This document shows positions 8,505-16,470 of a DNA stretch of 43,181 bases, one piece after another (positions within the stretch are counted from its first letter, which is position 1; each line of letters begins with the position of its first letter). The notes below the pieces were generated by a model. It did no database searches. It was not told the origin of the DNA and saw only the letters and a list, made by a program, of their open reading frames with translations. The position numbers were made by a program, and so were the translations under genes. This stretch comes from a bacterium (lineage in GTDB: Bacteria; Armatimonadota; Zipacnadia; Zipacnadales; UBA11051), in assembly GCA_021372615.1 (NCBI GenBank), contig JAJFUB010000054.1, forward strand, positions 1-43,181, written 5' to 3'.

Positions 8505-9859
8505 GTCAGCCGCCACATCCGCAGCGCCTCCACCTGCACCCCGCCATCCTGCGCGAACGCCGACACCGTCTCCCCCCGCAGCTCCGGCAGCCGCGCCACC
8601 AGGCACCGCCGGCCGTTGACGCAGACGTCAACGATGTCCTCCTGGCAGACAACGTCGAGCGTCACCGGCTGGTCCAGCCCCTCGACGCCCAGCAGCGCGT
8701 GCCGCGACCCCTCCAGTGACGGCCCGGCGTTCGTGCGGCAGAGGTCCACGCGCCGCCACTGCGGCGACAGGCGGACCTGGTAACCGTTGGTGAAGCCCTC
8801 CTCGCCGCGCACGGCGACACCGTACGCGGCTGTGCCCGGTGACGGGGCGAGGCGGACGGAGAGCCGCAAGTCCGGTCCCACCTCCGACAGAGCGGCGACC
8901 GCAAGGCCTGCGTCACTCCGCACCCCGACGCCGCCCTCGGTGAAGGCAACCTCGCCATCGGGCAGCATCTCCGGCACGAACCCACTCCACAGCGTCCCGT
9001 CGGCCTCCTGGATGATCTCGCGGAACACCACGTTGCCGGCATACAGACGCGCGCCGTCGTCGCGGTCGTTCTCCAGCGACGGCAGGAACGCCGCGCCGAT
9101 GCGCCGCCGCTCCCCGTACGCCGCCGTCTTCATCACGGCGGCCATCGGTCCGTCGAAGGTGTCCACGGGCGGCGTCTGCCACGGCCCGAGCGGCGACCGC
9201 GACATGCGGTAGCGCGCCACGCCCCAGTTGCTGAAGATCAGGTAGTACCAGCCGTTCCACGCGAAGAAGTCGGGGCACTCCGGCACACCCGCGTAGCCGG
9301 GGATGAGGAAGGGCTCCTGCAGTTCCCACTGCTGCAGGTCCGGTGACACCAGGTGCGCCAGGCACCCGCCGCGTTCACGAAGGGCGTGGTCGGTCAGCGA
9401 GGCGCTGGCGAGCAGGTGGAACAGCCCGGTGCCCGGGTCCTGGAACACGACGGGGTCGCGGTAATCCTCGGGCGAGTAGCCCTCCTGGGGCGAGGCGAAC
9501 GGGTTGGCCGGGCTCTTGTGGTAGGTGACTCCGTCGCTGCTGGTCGCCACGCAGAGCCGCTGGTCATAGTCCGGGTAGCGGGTAGCGTAGAAGGCGTGGT
9601 ACGTGCCGTCATGCCAGAAGACGGAGCCGGTGCAGATCGAGCCTTCCCAGTCGTGCTCGACGGGCAGGGCCAGCGGGTGGTGCTCCCAGTGGATCAGGTC
9701 GGTGGTCGAGGCATGGGCCCACTGGTGGCACCCCAGGCCGCCACGGGCGCGGTGGTGCTCCTCATCCAGCAGGTAGTACAGGTGGAAGACGCCGTCATGC
9801 CAGAAGGGCATGCAGTCGCCGACGAACTGGTTGCCGCCCGGCCGCCAGTACTGGTGCAT
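8501..9859 (-). CDS. GH32-type glycosidase (fructosidase-like five-bladed propeller)
   Basis: The 452-residue protein has no signal peptide, so it should act in the cytoplasm. It keeps the three catalytic positions of clan GH-J: the nucleophile Asp15 near the N-terminus, Asp135 in the YRDP transition-state motif and acid/base Glu194 in ECPDFF. The classical WMNDPNG nucleophile motif is replaced by QFVGDCMPFWHDG, so substrate choice may differ from sucrose, levan or inulin. Residues beyond about 300 form the C-terminal beta-sandwich. It lies 114 bp after the sialidase-like gene on the same strand and may be co-transcribed. Start: first ATG of the frame, weak GAGG eleven bases upstream. Confidence 0.78.
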   Translation of the reverse strand: MHQYWRPGGNQFVGDCMPFWHDGVFHLYYLLDEEHHRARGGLGCHQWAHASTTDLIHWEHHPLALPVEHDWEGSICTGSVFWHDGTYHAFYATRYPDYDQRLCVATSSDGVTYHKSPANPFASPQEGYSPEDYRDPVVFQDPGTGLFHLLASASLTDHALRERGGCLAHLVSPDLQQWELQEPFLIPGYAGVPECPDFFAWNGWYYLIFSNWGVARYRMSRSPLGPWQTPPVDTFDGPMAAVMKTAAYGERRRIGAAFLPSLENDRDDGARLYAGNVVFREIIQEADGTLWSGFVPEMLPDGEVAFTEGGVGVRSDAGLAVAALSEVGPDLRLSVRLAPSPGTAAYGVAVRGEEGFTNGYQVRLSPQWRRVDLCRTNAGPSLEGSRHALLGVEGLDQPVTLDVVCQEDIVDVCVNGRRCLVARLPELRGETVSAFAQDGGVQVEALRMWRLT

Positions 9860-9901
9860 GAGAAGGGGCCTCGCTCAGCCTATTGAGGTTGGAGTCCGCT
9901 T

Positions 9902-9923
9902 GCGCGCGTGAGGACACGCGCGC
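9902..9923. other. Perfect 9-bp hairpin between the two minus-strand glycosidase genes
   Basis: GCGCGCGTG and CACGCGCGC flank the tetraloop AGGA. It lies in the 114-bp spacer between the sialidase-like and GH32-type genes. No T run follows on the minus strand, so it looks more like an mRNA stability or processing structure than a terminator. Confidence 0.5.
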
Positions 9924-9973
9924 CCACGCGACCATCCCGCCGCCGCGTGCTCCCGCTTCACCGTTCCCGCCGT

Positions 9974-11032
9974 TCACTCCTCATACAACCAATCCACCGG
10001 GAACCGCGTGATCTGCGTCGTGTTCAGGCCGCCGGTGGCACGCTGCCCGGCGCAGTACGACAGCAGGACGGCGTCCTCCACGAAGTGGACGCCCGTGTAG
10101 CAATACCAGCCGCCGGGGTCGTCTTCGAGGACCTTCGGCTTGATCCACGTCTGCCCCTCATCCTGTGAGATCCGCGTGACCAGCGGGGTGCGGTTGCCGC
10201 GGCGGTCCTCGGGTATGCCGGTGTGGTCGTTGTAGACCACCAGCAGGTCGCCGGTCTGGGGCAGGCGCTTGCAGCTTGCGGGGCTGAGCGGGGATAGCAA
10301 CTCGGTGGGCTCGGCGGTGGACCAGCTCTCGCCGCTGTCATCGGACCACGAGCGGTACAGGTAGCCGGTGGCGTTGCGGATGAGCATCATCAGCCGGCCC
10401 GTGACCAGCTCCACCACGAGGGGCTCCTGGAAGCTGATCGGGCTAGCCGGGTCGGGCTGGGGGACGTAGGCGCTGTGCCGCCAGGTTGCGCCGGCGTCGT
10501 CGGACAGGAAGCAGACACAGTCGCCGATGCCTATGCCACTACCGCCGAAGAACTTATGGTCGGCCGCCGGGACCACGAGACGCCCGGACGCCAGCTGCAC
10601 CATCCGGTCGTTGTTGACGACATAGTACGAGGTGTCGCCGCTGCAGCAGATCGGCTCGCTCCAGCTTCCCCCCTCGTCCGTCGAGAACCGCAGCAGGAAC
10701 TTGAGTTCCTGGCCGCGCTCTTCGTCCGGCTGGCGCAGTAGGTACCCCAGGGCGATCCGCCGGTCCTGCAGCCGCAGGAAGGACACCGACATCGTGTTCA
10801 TGGCGGTGTTCTCGACCAGCACCCGGTCCTGGGGGCTCCAGGTGAAGCCGCCGTCGGCCGACTCGCGCGCGGCGACCCGGGAGGGGCTGTCGTCGCGGGC
10901 CCCGCCGGTGAAGTGGGAATAGGCGAACAGCAGGCGGCCGTCCTGCAGCGTCACGAAGGAGCCTTCGGAGTTGCGCGGGTTCTCCGGTCCGGGCGGCAAA
11001 AGGACGATCTTGGTGACATCGGCGTCAGGCAT
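9974..11032 (-). CDS. Sialidase-like six-bladed beta-propeller protein
   Basis: The 352-residue protein carries five Asp-box repeats (S-x-D-x-G-x-S/T-W) at residues 58-65, 117-124, 177-184, 230-237 and 289-296, the signature of sialidase/neuraminidase propellers. The FRIP arginine motif of classical bacterial sialidases is not seen (the region reads GSFVTLQDGRLL), so sialic acid as substrate is not certain; relatives cut other acidic sugars or have no known activity. No signal peptide is present. I chose the ATG at 11032 rather than the longer frame to 11323: it has GGAGG six bases upstream and the extra N-terminal residues are low-complexity and unlike the family. Confidence 0.78.
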   Translation of the reverse strand: MPDADVTKIVLLPPGPENPRNSEGSFVTLQDGRLLFAYSHFTGGARDDSPSRVAARESADGGFTWSPQDRVLVENTAMNTMSVSFLRLQDRRIALGYLLRQPDEERGQELKFLLRFSTDEGGSWSEPICCSGDTSYYVVNNDRMVQLASGRLVVPAADHKFFGGSGIGIGDCVCFLSDDAGATWRHSAYVPQPDPASPISFQEPLVVELVTGRLMMLIRNATGYLYRSWSDDSGESWSTAEPTELLSPLSPASCKRLPQTGDLLVVYNDHTGIPEDRRGNRTPLVTRISQDEGQTWIKPKVLEDDPGGWYCYTGVHFVEDAVLLSYCAGQRATGGLNTTQITRFPVDWLYEE

Positions 11033-11337
11033 GGCGGGCCTCCAGGGCGTATTGGCCGGAGCATTTCGGCGCTTGCTGCCGCACTCCTTTGTGGGGTCGG
11101 AGGGCCGACATGCGGGGGCTGGGAAGGGCTGCTGGAGCCCGGTGTGGAAAAGCGTGTTGAAAGAGCTGACCGTGTGACCATGCTTGGGGGTCTCCCGGCG
11201 CCGCACCGACCATAGACGCCCAAGTTCAGGCCGCCAGACTTGTACTACCAGGGGCTGGGCACGCTGCAGTTTTCTCCACAGCCCACCATCGGGAATCCAC
11301 ACTCCAAACGGCGCGTGGCACACGAAAGGACGAGACC
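11033..11337. other. 305-bp divergent intergenic region
   Basis: The gap separates the sialidase-like gene (minus) and the M14 peptidase gene (plus), so it should hold both promoters, but I find no convincing -35/-10 pair. At 11091-11110 there is a GTGG head followed by the small stem GTCGG-AGGG-CCGAC, possibly another dispersed palindrome. Open frames here read as shadows only. Confidence 0.5.
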
Positions 11338-12312
11338 ATGAGCAATTGGGTATCCCATCCGGACGACGTGGACAAGCTGGTCGGGCAGTGGGAGAGAGAC
11401 TACCCGGACGTGCTCGCGGTGGAGCACACCGTGCAGTATGCCGGCCGCCCGGTCTGGACCCTCACCGTGACCGACCGCAGCCTCCCCGCCGAGGGCAAGC
11501 GCAAGGCGGCCTTCTACAAGCCGCACGCCCATGAGCCCGCCCCCATCGCGGCCCAGATGAACATCCTGAGCCAGTTGCTCACCGGCCATACCCTCGCCGG
11601 CGAGCCGACCGCCCTGGAACGCGACCGCTTCCTGGCCGAGACGCTGCTGTGCTTCATGCCCGATGCCAACCCCACCGGCACCGCCGCCGCGCCCGTGGCG
11701 GCCTGGGATGGGAGTCTGTATACCAATGAGGAGTTCTGGGCCTGGATGCGCGGGGTGGACCCCGACAATGGCCTGATGTGGAAGCGCGTGGACCTGTGGG
11801 ACGACACGAAGGAAGAGAAGCTGCCACTGCGCTACGGCATCGTCTACGAGCAGATCTCCGCGCACGAGTATGTCGAGCCCAACCGCCACCCGCGCTCCTC
11901 GCTCTTCCAGGGCCTGCAGCGCCTGCGCCAGCGCTATGAGTGGGACCGCTGGCTGGACCTGCACCAGACAGAGTTCGTCGGCAGCGACCGCAACTGCATG
12001 GTCATCCTGCCGGCGGGGATGGACGAGCAGCCCGCGGCGCGCCAGGACATCGAGCGCAGCCATGCGGCGGCGATCCTGCAGGCCTGGCAGGAGATGCCGG
12101 GCGCGCGCCCGATCATGAAGGCCGAGCCCCTCAACTACACCGGCGAGCAACTCCAGTACTTCCTGAACGTCTGGGGAGAGATCCGCCAGGGCTGCAACTT
12201 CCTCACCACCGAGATCCAGAACAACAGCCTCCTCACCCCGCCCCCGCTGCAGCAGCAGCTCAACGAGGTCGCGATCGTGGCCACCATTCGGCACATGCTG
12301 GACACGCCGTAG
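11338..12312 (+). CDS. M14-family zinc carboxypeptidase
   Basis: The 324-residue protein has the metallocarboxypeptidase zinc site: H-x-x-E at His63 and Glu66 in KPHAHEP, and the third ligand His209 in LDLHQTEF. The catalytic Glu is Glu292 in LTTEIQ. Such enzymes remove C-terminal residues from peptides or deacylate amino-acid derivatives. There is no signal peptide, so it likely acts inside the cell. AAAGGA precedes the ATG. The stop codon TAG is part of the GTAG head of the family B repeat that follows, so the present C-terminus may have been set by a repeat insertion. Confidence 0.85.
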   Translation: MSNWVSHPDDVDKLVGQWERDYPDVLAVEHTVQYAGRPVWTLTVTDRSLPAEGKRKAAFYKPHAHEPAPIAAQMNILSQLLTGHTLAGEPTALERDRFLAETLLCFMPDANPTGTAAAPVAAWDGSLYTNEEFWAWMRGVDPDNGLMWKRVDLWDDTKEEKLPLRYGIVYEQISAHEYVEPNRHPRSSLFQGLQRLRQRYEWDRWLDLHQTEFVGSDRNCMVILPAGMDEQPAARQDIERSHAAAILQAWQEMPGARPIMKAEPLNYTGEQLQYFLNVWGEIRQGCNFLTTEIQNNSLLTPPPLQQQLNEVAIVATIRHMLDTP

Positions 12313-12394
12313 GAGCGCGGGCTTTCCAGCCCGCGCCTTGCGGTGCTGCACCACGAACGGCAACGTCCGCGGGCTGGAAAGCCCGCGCTCCAAC
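12309..12394. repeat. Inverted pair of family B palindromic repeats (BIME-like)
   Basis: The left copy (12309-12335) has a GTAG head and the stem GCGGGCT / AGCCCGC around TTCC. The right copy (12368-12394) is its exact reverse complement over 24 bases (12312-12335 against 12368-12391), with a 32-base centre. A degenerate third copy with a GGCTC / GAGCC core follows at about 12395-12425. The rest of the gap to 12485 holds only the ribosome binding site of the next gene. Confidence 0.85.
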
Positions 12395-12485
12395 GGCTGC
12401 GGCTCTGGAGAGCCGCGCTCCTGCGGCAGGACCCTCTCCCTCCCCCGCCGAACCATACCTCACTACGTCGCCCCGAGGTGAGACG

Positions 12486-15400
12486 ATGCGGAAGACCCTC
12501 TGCGTAGTCGTCTGTCTGCTCATCAGCGGCACACTCGCGTGGGCCGCGCCGACGGTTCCTGCGGTGCGCCTGCAGGGGCCGATGCGACCTGACGGCTCGC
12601 TCGACGAAGCCGCCTGGCAACAGGCGCAGTGGCAGACCGGGTTCGTCTCGGCCAGCGCCGCGGTCGAGGGCGCGAACCCGCCGATGCAAGTGCAGACCCG
12701 CTTCAAGGTGCTCTTCGACAACGACGCGCTCTACGTCGGCGTCGAGTGCGATGAGCCCAGCCCCGGCAAGATCGCGGCCCGCTACTCCGAGCACGACCAG
12801 GATGTCTACCAGGACGACTGCGTCGAGGTGTTCCTCGACCCCGCGGGCGAGGGGCGCTACTACCAGCACTTCGTGGTCAACACGAAGGGCGCGTGGTATG
12901 ACGACGCCGGCGCCGACTACGGCCTCGTCCACGCGAAGCTGTGGGAGTTCCCGCTTCAGGTCGGCACGCAGGTGGACGCGGCGGGCAAGGTGTGGCGCGC
13001 GGAGATGCGGTTCCCGTTCGCGGCGATGAACTTGCCACCGAGTCCGCAATCTACGTGGCTCTTCAACGTGACGCGCGAGCGCTACGCCGGCGGGAAGCTG
13101 GAGCTATCCACCTGGGCGCCGCTGAAGGGCAACTTCCACAGCCCGAAGCTGTTCGGCAAGCTCACCGGAGTGAGCGTGGACTTCTCGCCCTTCACGTGGA
13201 CCATCGGCGCGCCGCAGGTGACGATCAGCGGCGACGGGAGCGGCAACCACCTGCTGCGGATGAAGACGACCGTCACGAATGGCACGGCGCAGAGTCGAAG
13301 TACCGTGCTGACAGCGTACGTGTTCGGGAGGACAGGCGGGGTACAAGCCCCCGCCCTAGAGGTCGCCGCGGGCGGCAGCGCGGAGGTCGAGTTGCCGCCG
13401 CTGAAGCTCGCAGGGAGCCCACGCGAGGCGGTGGTGCAGTTCGGCGTGCTGGACACGGCCACGCAGAAGCCGATGAAGATCGTGGTGCAACACCTCGACA
13501 GCGAGTACAAGCCCATCGCACTGCAGATCCTCCGGCCCAGCTACCGCCAGAACATCTACGCGACCGAGAATGTGCCGGAGCTGGTGTTCCGGGTGCAGCT
13601 GGCGCCGGATGTGGCGGCGAAGACGGCGCTGGTGGCGTACAGCCTGCAGGACGCGGCGGATAGCGTCGTGCGGGCGGGGAGGGCGACGGCGAGGCAACTG
13701 GCGGACCCGCAGAAGCTGGAGATCGGTGGGCTCGCCGCGGGCGTGTACACGCTGAAGGCCCGGGCGCTGGACAAGGGCGACGGCACGGTCATCGCGACGG
13801 CCACCACCATCCGCAAGCTGGTACCCGCCACGGGCAGCGAAGTGCGCATAGACGCACAGGGCAACATCCTGGTCAACGGCAAGCCGAAGGTCTTCATCGG
13901 CTGGTACGGCGGCGTGCCGACAGAGGACCCGCGCCGCGACGCCGTGGCCCTCCAGGACATCCAGACGCCGGCGGTCCTGTCGGGCCTGGACCCCAACCCC
14001 GTGCGCGAGGCCTTCGCCAAGGGCATCTACTCCATCGTCAGCATCGAGCCGGGCCGGATGTACTACACGTTCAACTGGTGGCGCGACAGCAGGATCAAGC
14101 TGCACGAGGAACTCAAGCAGCAGGACGCCCCGAGCGAGGAGTTCGTCGGCTACCTCAAGCAGCTCGTGAACTGCGTCAAGGATGAGCCCGGTCTGGTCGG
14201 CTACTACCTGGCCGACGAGCCGGAGATCAACGATGCGCGTTCGGCGTACCTGGAGGCCATGTACCGGCTCATGCAGGAGCTGGACCCGTACCACCCGGTG
14301 ATGATCACCAACGACACGCTCGATGGCATCGTGACCCACGGCTACCGCGCCTGCGACATCATCAACCCCGATCCGTACTCGCCGGCGTGGGACTATGTTC
14401 CCAACTTCCTCAAGCGCTGCCACGAGGTCGCCGGGCCGGACAAGGCGATCATGCTGACCCTGTGGCACTCCTCGACGCAGGCCCACTTCTCCAACCCGTG
14501 GGGCACCGCCCCGGCGTATCCGTACCGGGTCATGCGCGAGCAGTACCTCGTGGGCGTGGCTCAGGGCTGCCGGGGCTACACCGCCTACACCAGTTGCTTC
14601 TTCATGCCCGAGGTGGTGCTACGCTATGGACTCCCGCCGATCTGGCGTGAGGTGCGCTTCCTGGAACCCGCGATGGCCCACCCGTTGGACAAGCCGCAGG
14701 TGACCGCCAGTGCCGAGATGAGCGCCTGGGCCGGGCAGGCTAACGGCCAGCTCTACCTGATCGTCGTCAACCATAAGCCGGGCGCCCGGCCAGCGAAGAT
14801 CAGCCACCCGGCGCTGGCGAAAGTCAAGAGCCTACTCGTCGTCTCCGAGGGTCGCACGGTCCCCGTCGCCGGTGGCGCCCTCAGCGACCAGTTCGCCGAG
14901 GGTGACGTGCATGTCTACACCGCCGATCCCGCGGGCGCGAAGCTGCCGACGGTAGCGCAGGTGGAGCAAGACCTGGCGGCCCAGGAGCAGGCGACCATCA
15001 AGCCCGGCAACCTCCTGCACGTCTCGCAGGGCATCCGCGCCCGCGCCGCCGAGGGCGCCTATGCTCCCTGGTTCTACCAGTACTACTACTATGCGATGAA
15101 TGGCATCACCGATGATCTCGGCTGGCACCTGTCGCACACGGACAAGCCCTCGTGGCTGGAGATTACGCTGCCGCAGGCCAAGAGCATCGGCCGCGTCGTG
15201 GTCTATACGCCCAACCTGAAGGACTACGACTTGCAGTTCCAGGGACCGGACGGTGCGGTGCGGGTGGCGGAGATTCGGAGCAATGACAGCGACATCGCCG
15301 AGCACACCTTCAACCCGCCGGTCGCGACGCTGAAGCTGCGGATCACGGCCCTGGCGGTGCGCGACGGCCAAGGCACGAAGGGCGCCACGGTGCGCGAGAT

Positions 15401-16352
15401 CGAGGCCTACGAACAGCCCGGCTCGGGCGCGGCGACTCCGGTCAAGACTGTCTCCGCGGGTGGCCCGGCCATCAGCTTCGTCGCGCCCAAGTCCGAGACC
15501 GAGGGGGCGCCGGTGCTCTGGCGCGAGGACTTCAGCAAGTTCGAGACCGCGCCGAAGTACAACTGGGACGGCAAGGACACCAAGTGGGTCCTGAACGCAG
15601 AGAAGCTGTCCGCTGTGCCCGTGGGCGGGGCACAGGCGCCCGCCCTGCAGGTCGCGTCCATTGCGCCCGAGGGCTATGCCGGGATGACCCACTTCTTCCC
15701 CGCCGACCCACAGTTCCGCTACTTCCAGGTGAAGATCAGCAAGATCGAGGGCGAGGGCTACAAGTGGGCCACGGCGAGCTGCGGCGAGGGCTCCGGCAAG
15801 GTGCCCTGTCGCACCGGCGTCCACACCACGAAGTCCGGGATCTACACCGTGGACACGCACTACGTGAATGAGGGCTTTGCCAACGGGACGCTCAAGCAGG
15901 CCTTCGTCAGCATCTTCGCGGCCGGCTCGGGCAAGAACCCCGATGGCACCGGCAAGCGGGGACCGCAGTTCACCTACGACTGGCTGCAGCTCGTGCGGCG
16001 TCCGGTGGATGGGCTGATCGTCACGATGGCCGATGGCTCGCCGCTACCCCCGGTGCTCAAGCAGGGCGACGAGCTACTGTATCGGGTGTTCCTCGAGAAG
16101 CCGGCACTGGATGTGTCCGTCGAGGCGCTGGGCGGGGCGAGCTACACCCCGGTGCTCATCAACAAGGAACCATACGTGCAGTTGCTGCGCGTCGGCGCGG
16201 GTGACGGGCGCGAGTGGGCCGCGCAGGTGAAGCTCGGCCCCGGCACGGGGCCCTTCGATGCGAGCAAGGGCTACCCGATCCTGTTCCGGGCCGCCATCGC
16301 CGGTGGGGCCATTCCGGATACGAGCCAGACCGTGAGCGTGAAGTTCGAGTGA
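12486..16352 (+). CDS. Secreted multidomain glycosidase-like protein with CBM9-type and discoidin-like domains
   Basis: The 1288-residue protein starts with a signal peptide (MRKTLCVVVCLLISG, cleavage near AWA-AP). A CBM9/DOMON-like sandwich spans about 24-230 (LYVGVECDEPS, CVEVFLDP). Ig-like strands span 235-450, and a TIM-barrel of the GH42/GH2-like type spans 451-780, with candidate acid/base Glu578 in YYLADEPE. A discoidin (F5/8C)-like domain spans about 842-975 and a final beta-rich domain 1000-1288. It should bind and cut glycans outside the cytoplasm; the substrate is unknown. GAGGTGAG is four bases before the ATG. A longer in-frame opening from 11940 overlaps the peptidase gene and is rejected. 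Two family E palindromes lie inside the frame. Confidence 0.8.
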   Translation: MRKTLCVVVCLLISGTLAWAAPTVPAVRLQGPMRPDGSLDEAAWQQAQWQTGFVSASAAVEGANPPMQVQTRFKVLFDNDALYVGVECDEPSPGKIAARYSEHDQDVYQDDCVEVFLDPAGEGRYYQHFVVNTKGAWYDDAGADYGLVHAKLWEFPLQVGTQVDAAGKVWRAEMRFPFAAMNLPPSPQSTWLFNVTRERYAGGKLELSTWAPLKGNFHSPKLFGKLTGVSVDFSPFTWTIGAPQVTISGDGSGNHLLRMKTTVTNGTAQSRSTVLTAYVFGRTGGVQAPALEVAAGGSAEVELPPLKLAGSPREAVVQFGVLDTATQKPMKIVVQHLDSEYKPIALQILRPSYRQNIYATENVPELVFRVQLAPDVAAKTALVAYSLQDAADSVVRAGRATARQLADPQKLEIGGLAAGVYTLKARALDKGDGTVIATATTIRKLVPATGSEVRIDAQGNILVNGKPKVFIGWYGGVPTEDPRRDAVALQDIQTPAVLSGLDPNPVREAFAKGIYSIVSIEPGRMYYTFNWWRDSRIKLHEELKQQDAPSEEFVGYLKQLVNCVKDEPGLVGYYLADEPEINDARSAYLEAMYRLMQELDPYHPVMITNDTLDGIVTHGYRACDIINPDPYSPAWDYVPNFLKRCHEVAGPDKAIMLTLWHSSTQAHFSNPWGTAPAYPYRVMREQYLVGVAQGCRGYTAYTSCFFMPEVVLRYGLPPIWREVRFLEPAMAHPLDKPQVTASAEMSAWAGQANGQLYLIVVNHKPGARPAKISHPALAKVKSLLVVSEGRTVPVAGGALSDQFAEGDVHVYTADPAGAKLPTVAQVEQDLAAQEQATIKPGNLLHVSQGIRARAAEGAYAPWFYQYYYYAMNGITDDLGWHLSHTDKPSWLEITLPQAKSIGRVVVYTPNLKDYDLQFQGPDGAVRVAEIRSNDSDIAEHTFNPPVATLKLRITALAVRDGQGTKGATVREIEAYEQPGSGAATPVKTVSAGGPAISFVAPKSETEGAPVLWREDFSKFETAPKYNWDGKDTKWVLNAEKLSAVPVGGAQAPALQVASIAPEGYAGMTHFFPADPQFRYFQVKISKIEGEGYKWATASCGEGSGKVPCRTGVHTTKSGIYTVDTHYVNEGFANGTLKQAFVSIFAAGSGKNPDGTGKRGPQFTYDWLQLVRRPVDGLIVTMADGSPLPPVLKQGDELLYRVFLEKPALDVSVEALGGASYTPVLINKEPYVQLLRVGAGDGREWAAQVKLGPGTGPFDASKGYPILFRAAIAGGAIPDTSQTVSVKFE
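13335..13355. repeat. Intragenic palindrome, family E copy 1
   Basis: Stem GGCGGGG (13335-13341) and CCCCGCC (13349-13355) around TACAAGC. It is read in frame as GGVQAPAL at about residues 284-292 of the secreted glycosidase. A second copy at 15623 encodes GGAQAPAL in the same protein. Confidence 0.6.
15623..15645. repeat. Intragenic palindrome, family E copy 2
   Basis: Stem GGGCGGG (15623-15629) and CCCGCCC (15639-15645) around a 9-base loop. It encodes GGAQAPAL at about residues 1046-1054. It matches copy 1 in sequence and reading phase although the surrounding domains are unrelated. Confidence 0.6.
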
Positions 16353-16408
16353 CGGCAGGGAATCGGGAACCGGGATCCGGAGATCGGGAGCTGGGAGGGC
16401 CACTGGAG

Positions 16409-16429
16409 GGGCCGGTTATCAACCGGCCC
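16409..16429. other. 9-bp hairpin between two secreted glycosidase genes
   Basis: GGGCCGGTT and AACCGGCCC flank ATC. It follows a purine-rich run with repeated CGGGA units (16360-16400) in the 118-bp gap after the first large glycosidase. There is no T tract, so termination is only possible, not shown. Confidence 0.5.
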
Positions 16430-16470
16430 GCCGTCACTGACGAGTGCCACTATCACACATGGGGAACGAT

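Noticed and set aside
11091-11110. Additional GTGG-headed palindrome
   Set aside because: The stem is only five base pairs and I found no second copy in the window, so it is mentioned with the intergenic region but not counted as a family.
11940-12485. N-terminal extension of the 1288-residue glycosidase back into the M14 gene
   Set aside because: It overlaps a well-supported gene, runs through the family B repeats, and a signal peptide with ribosome binding site starts at 12486.
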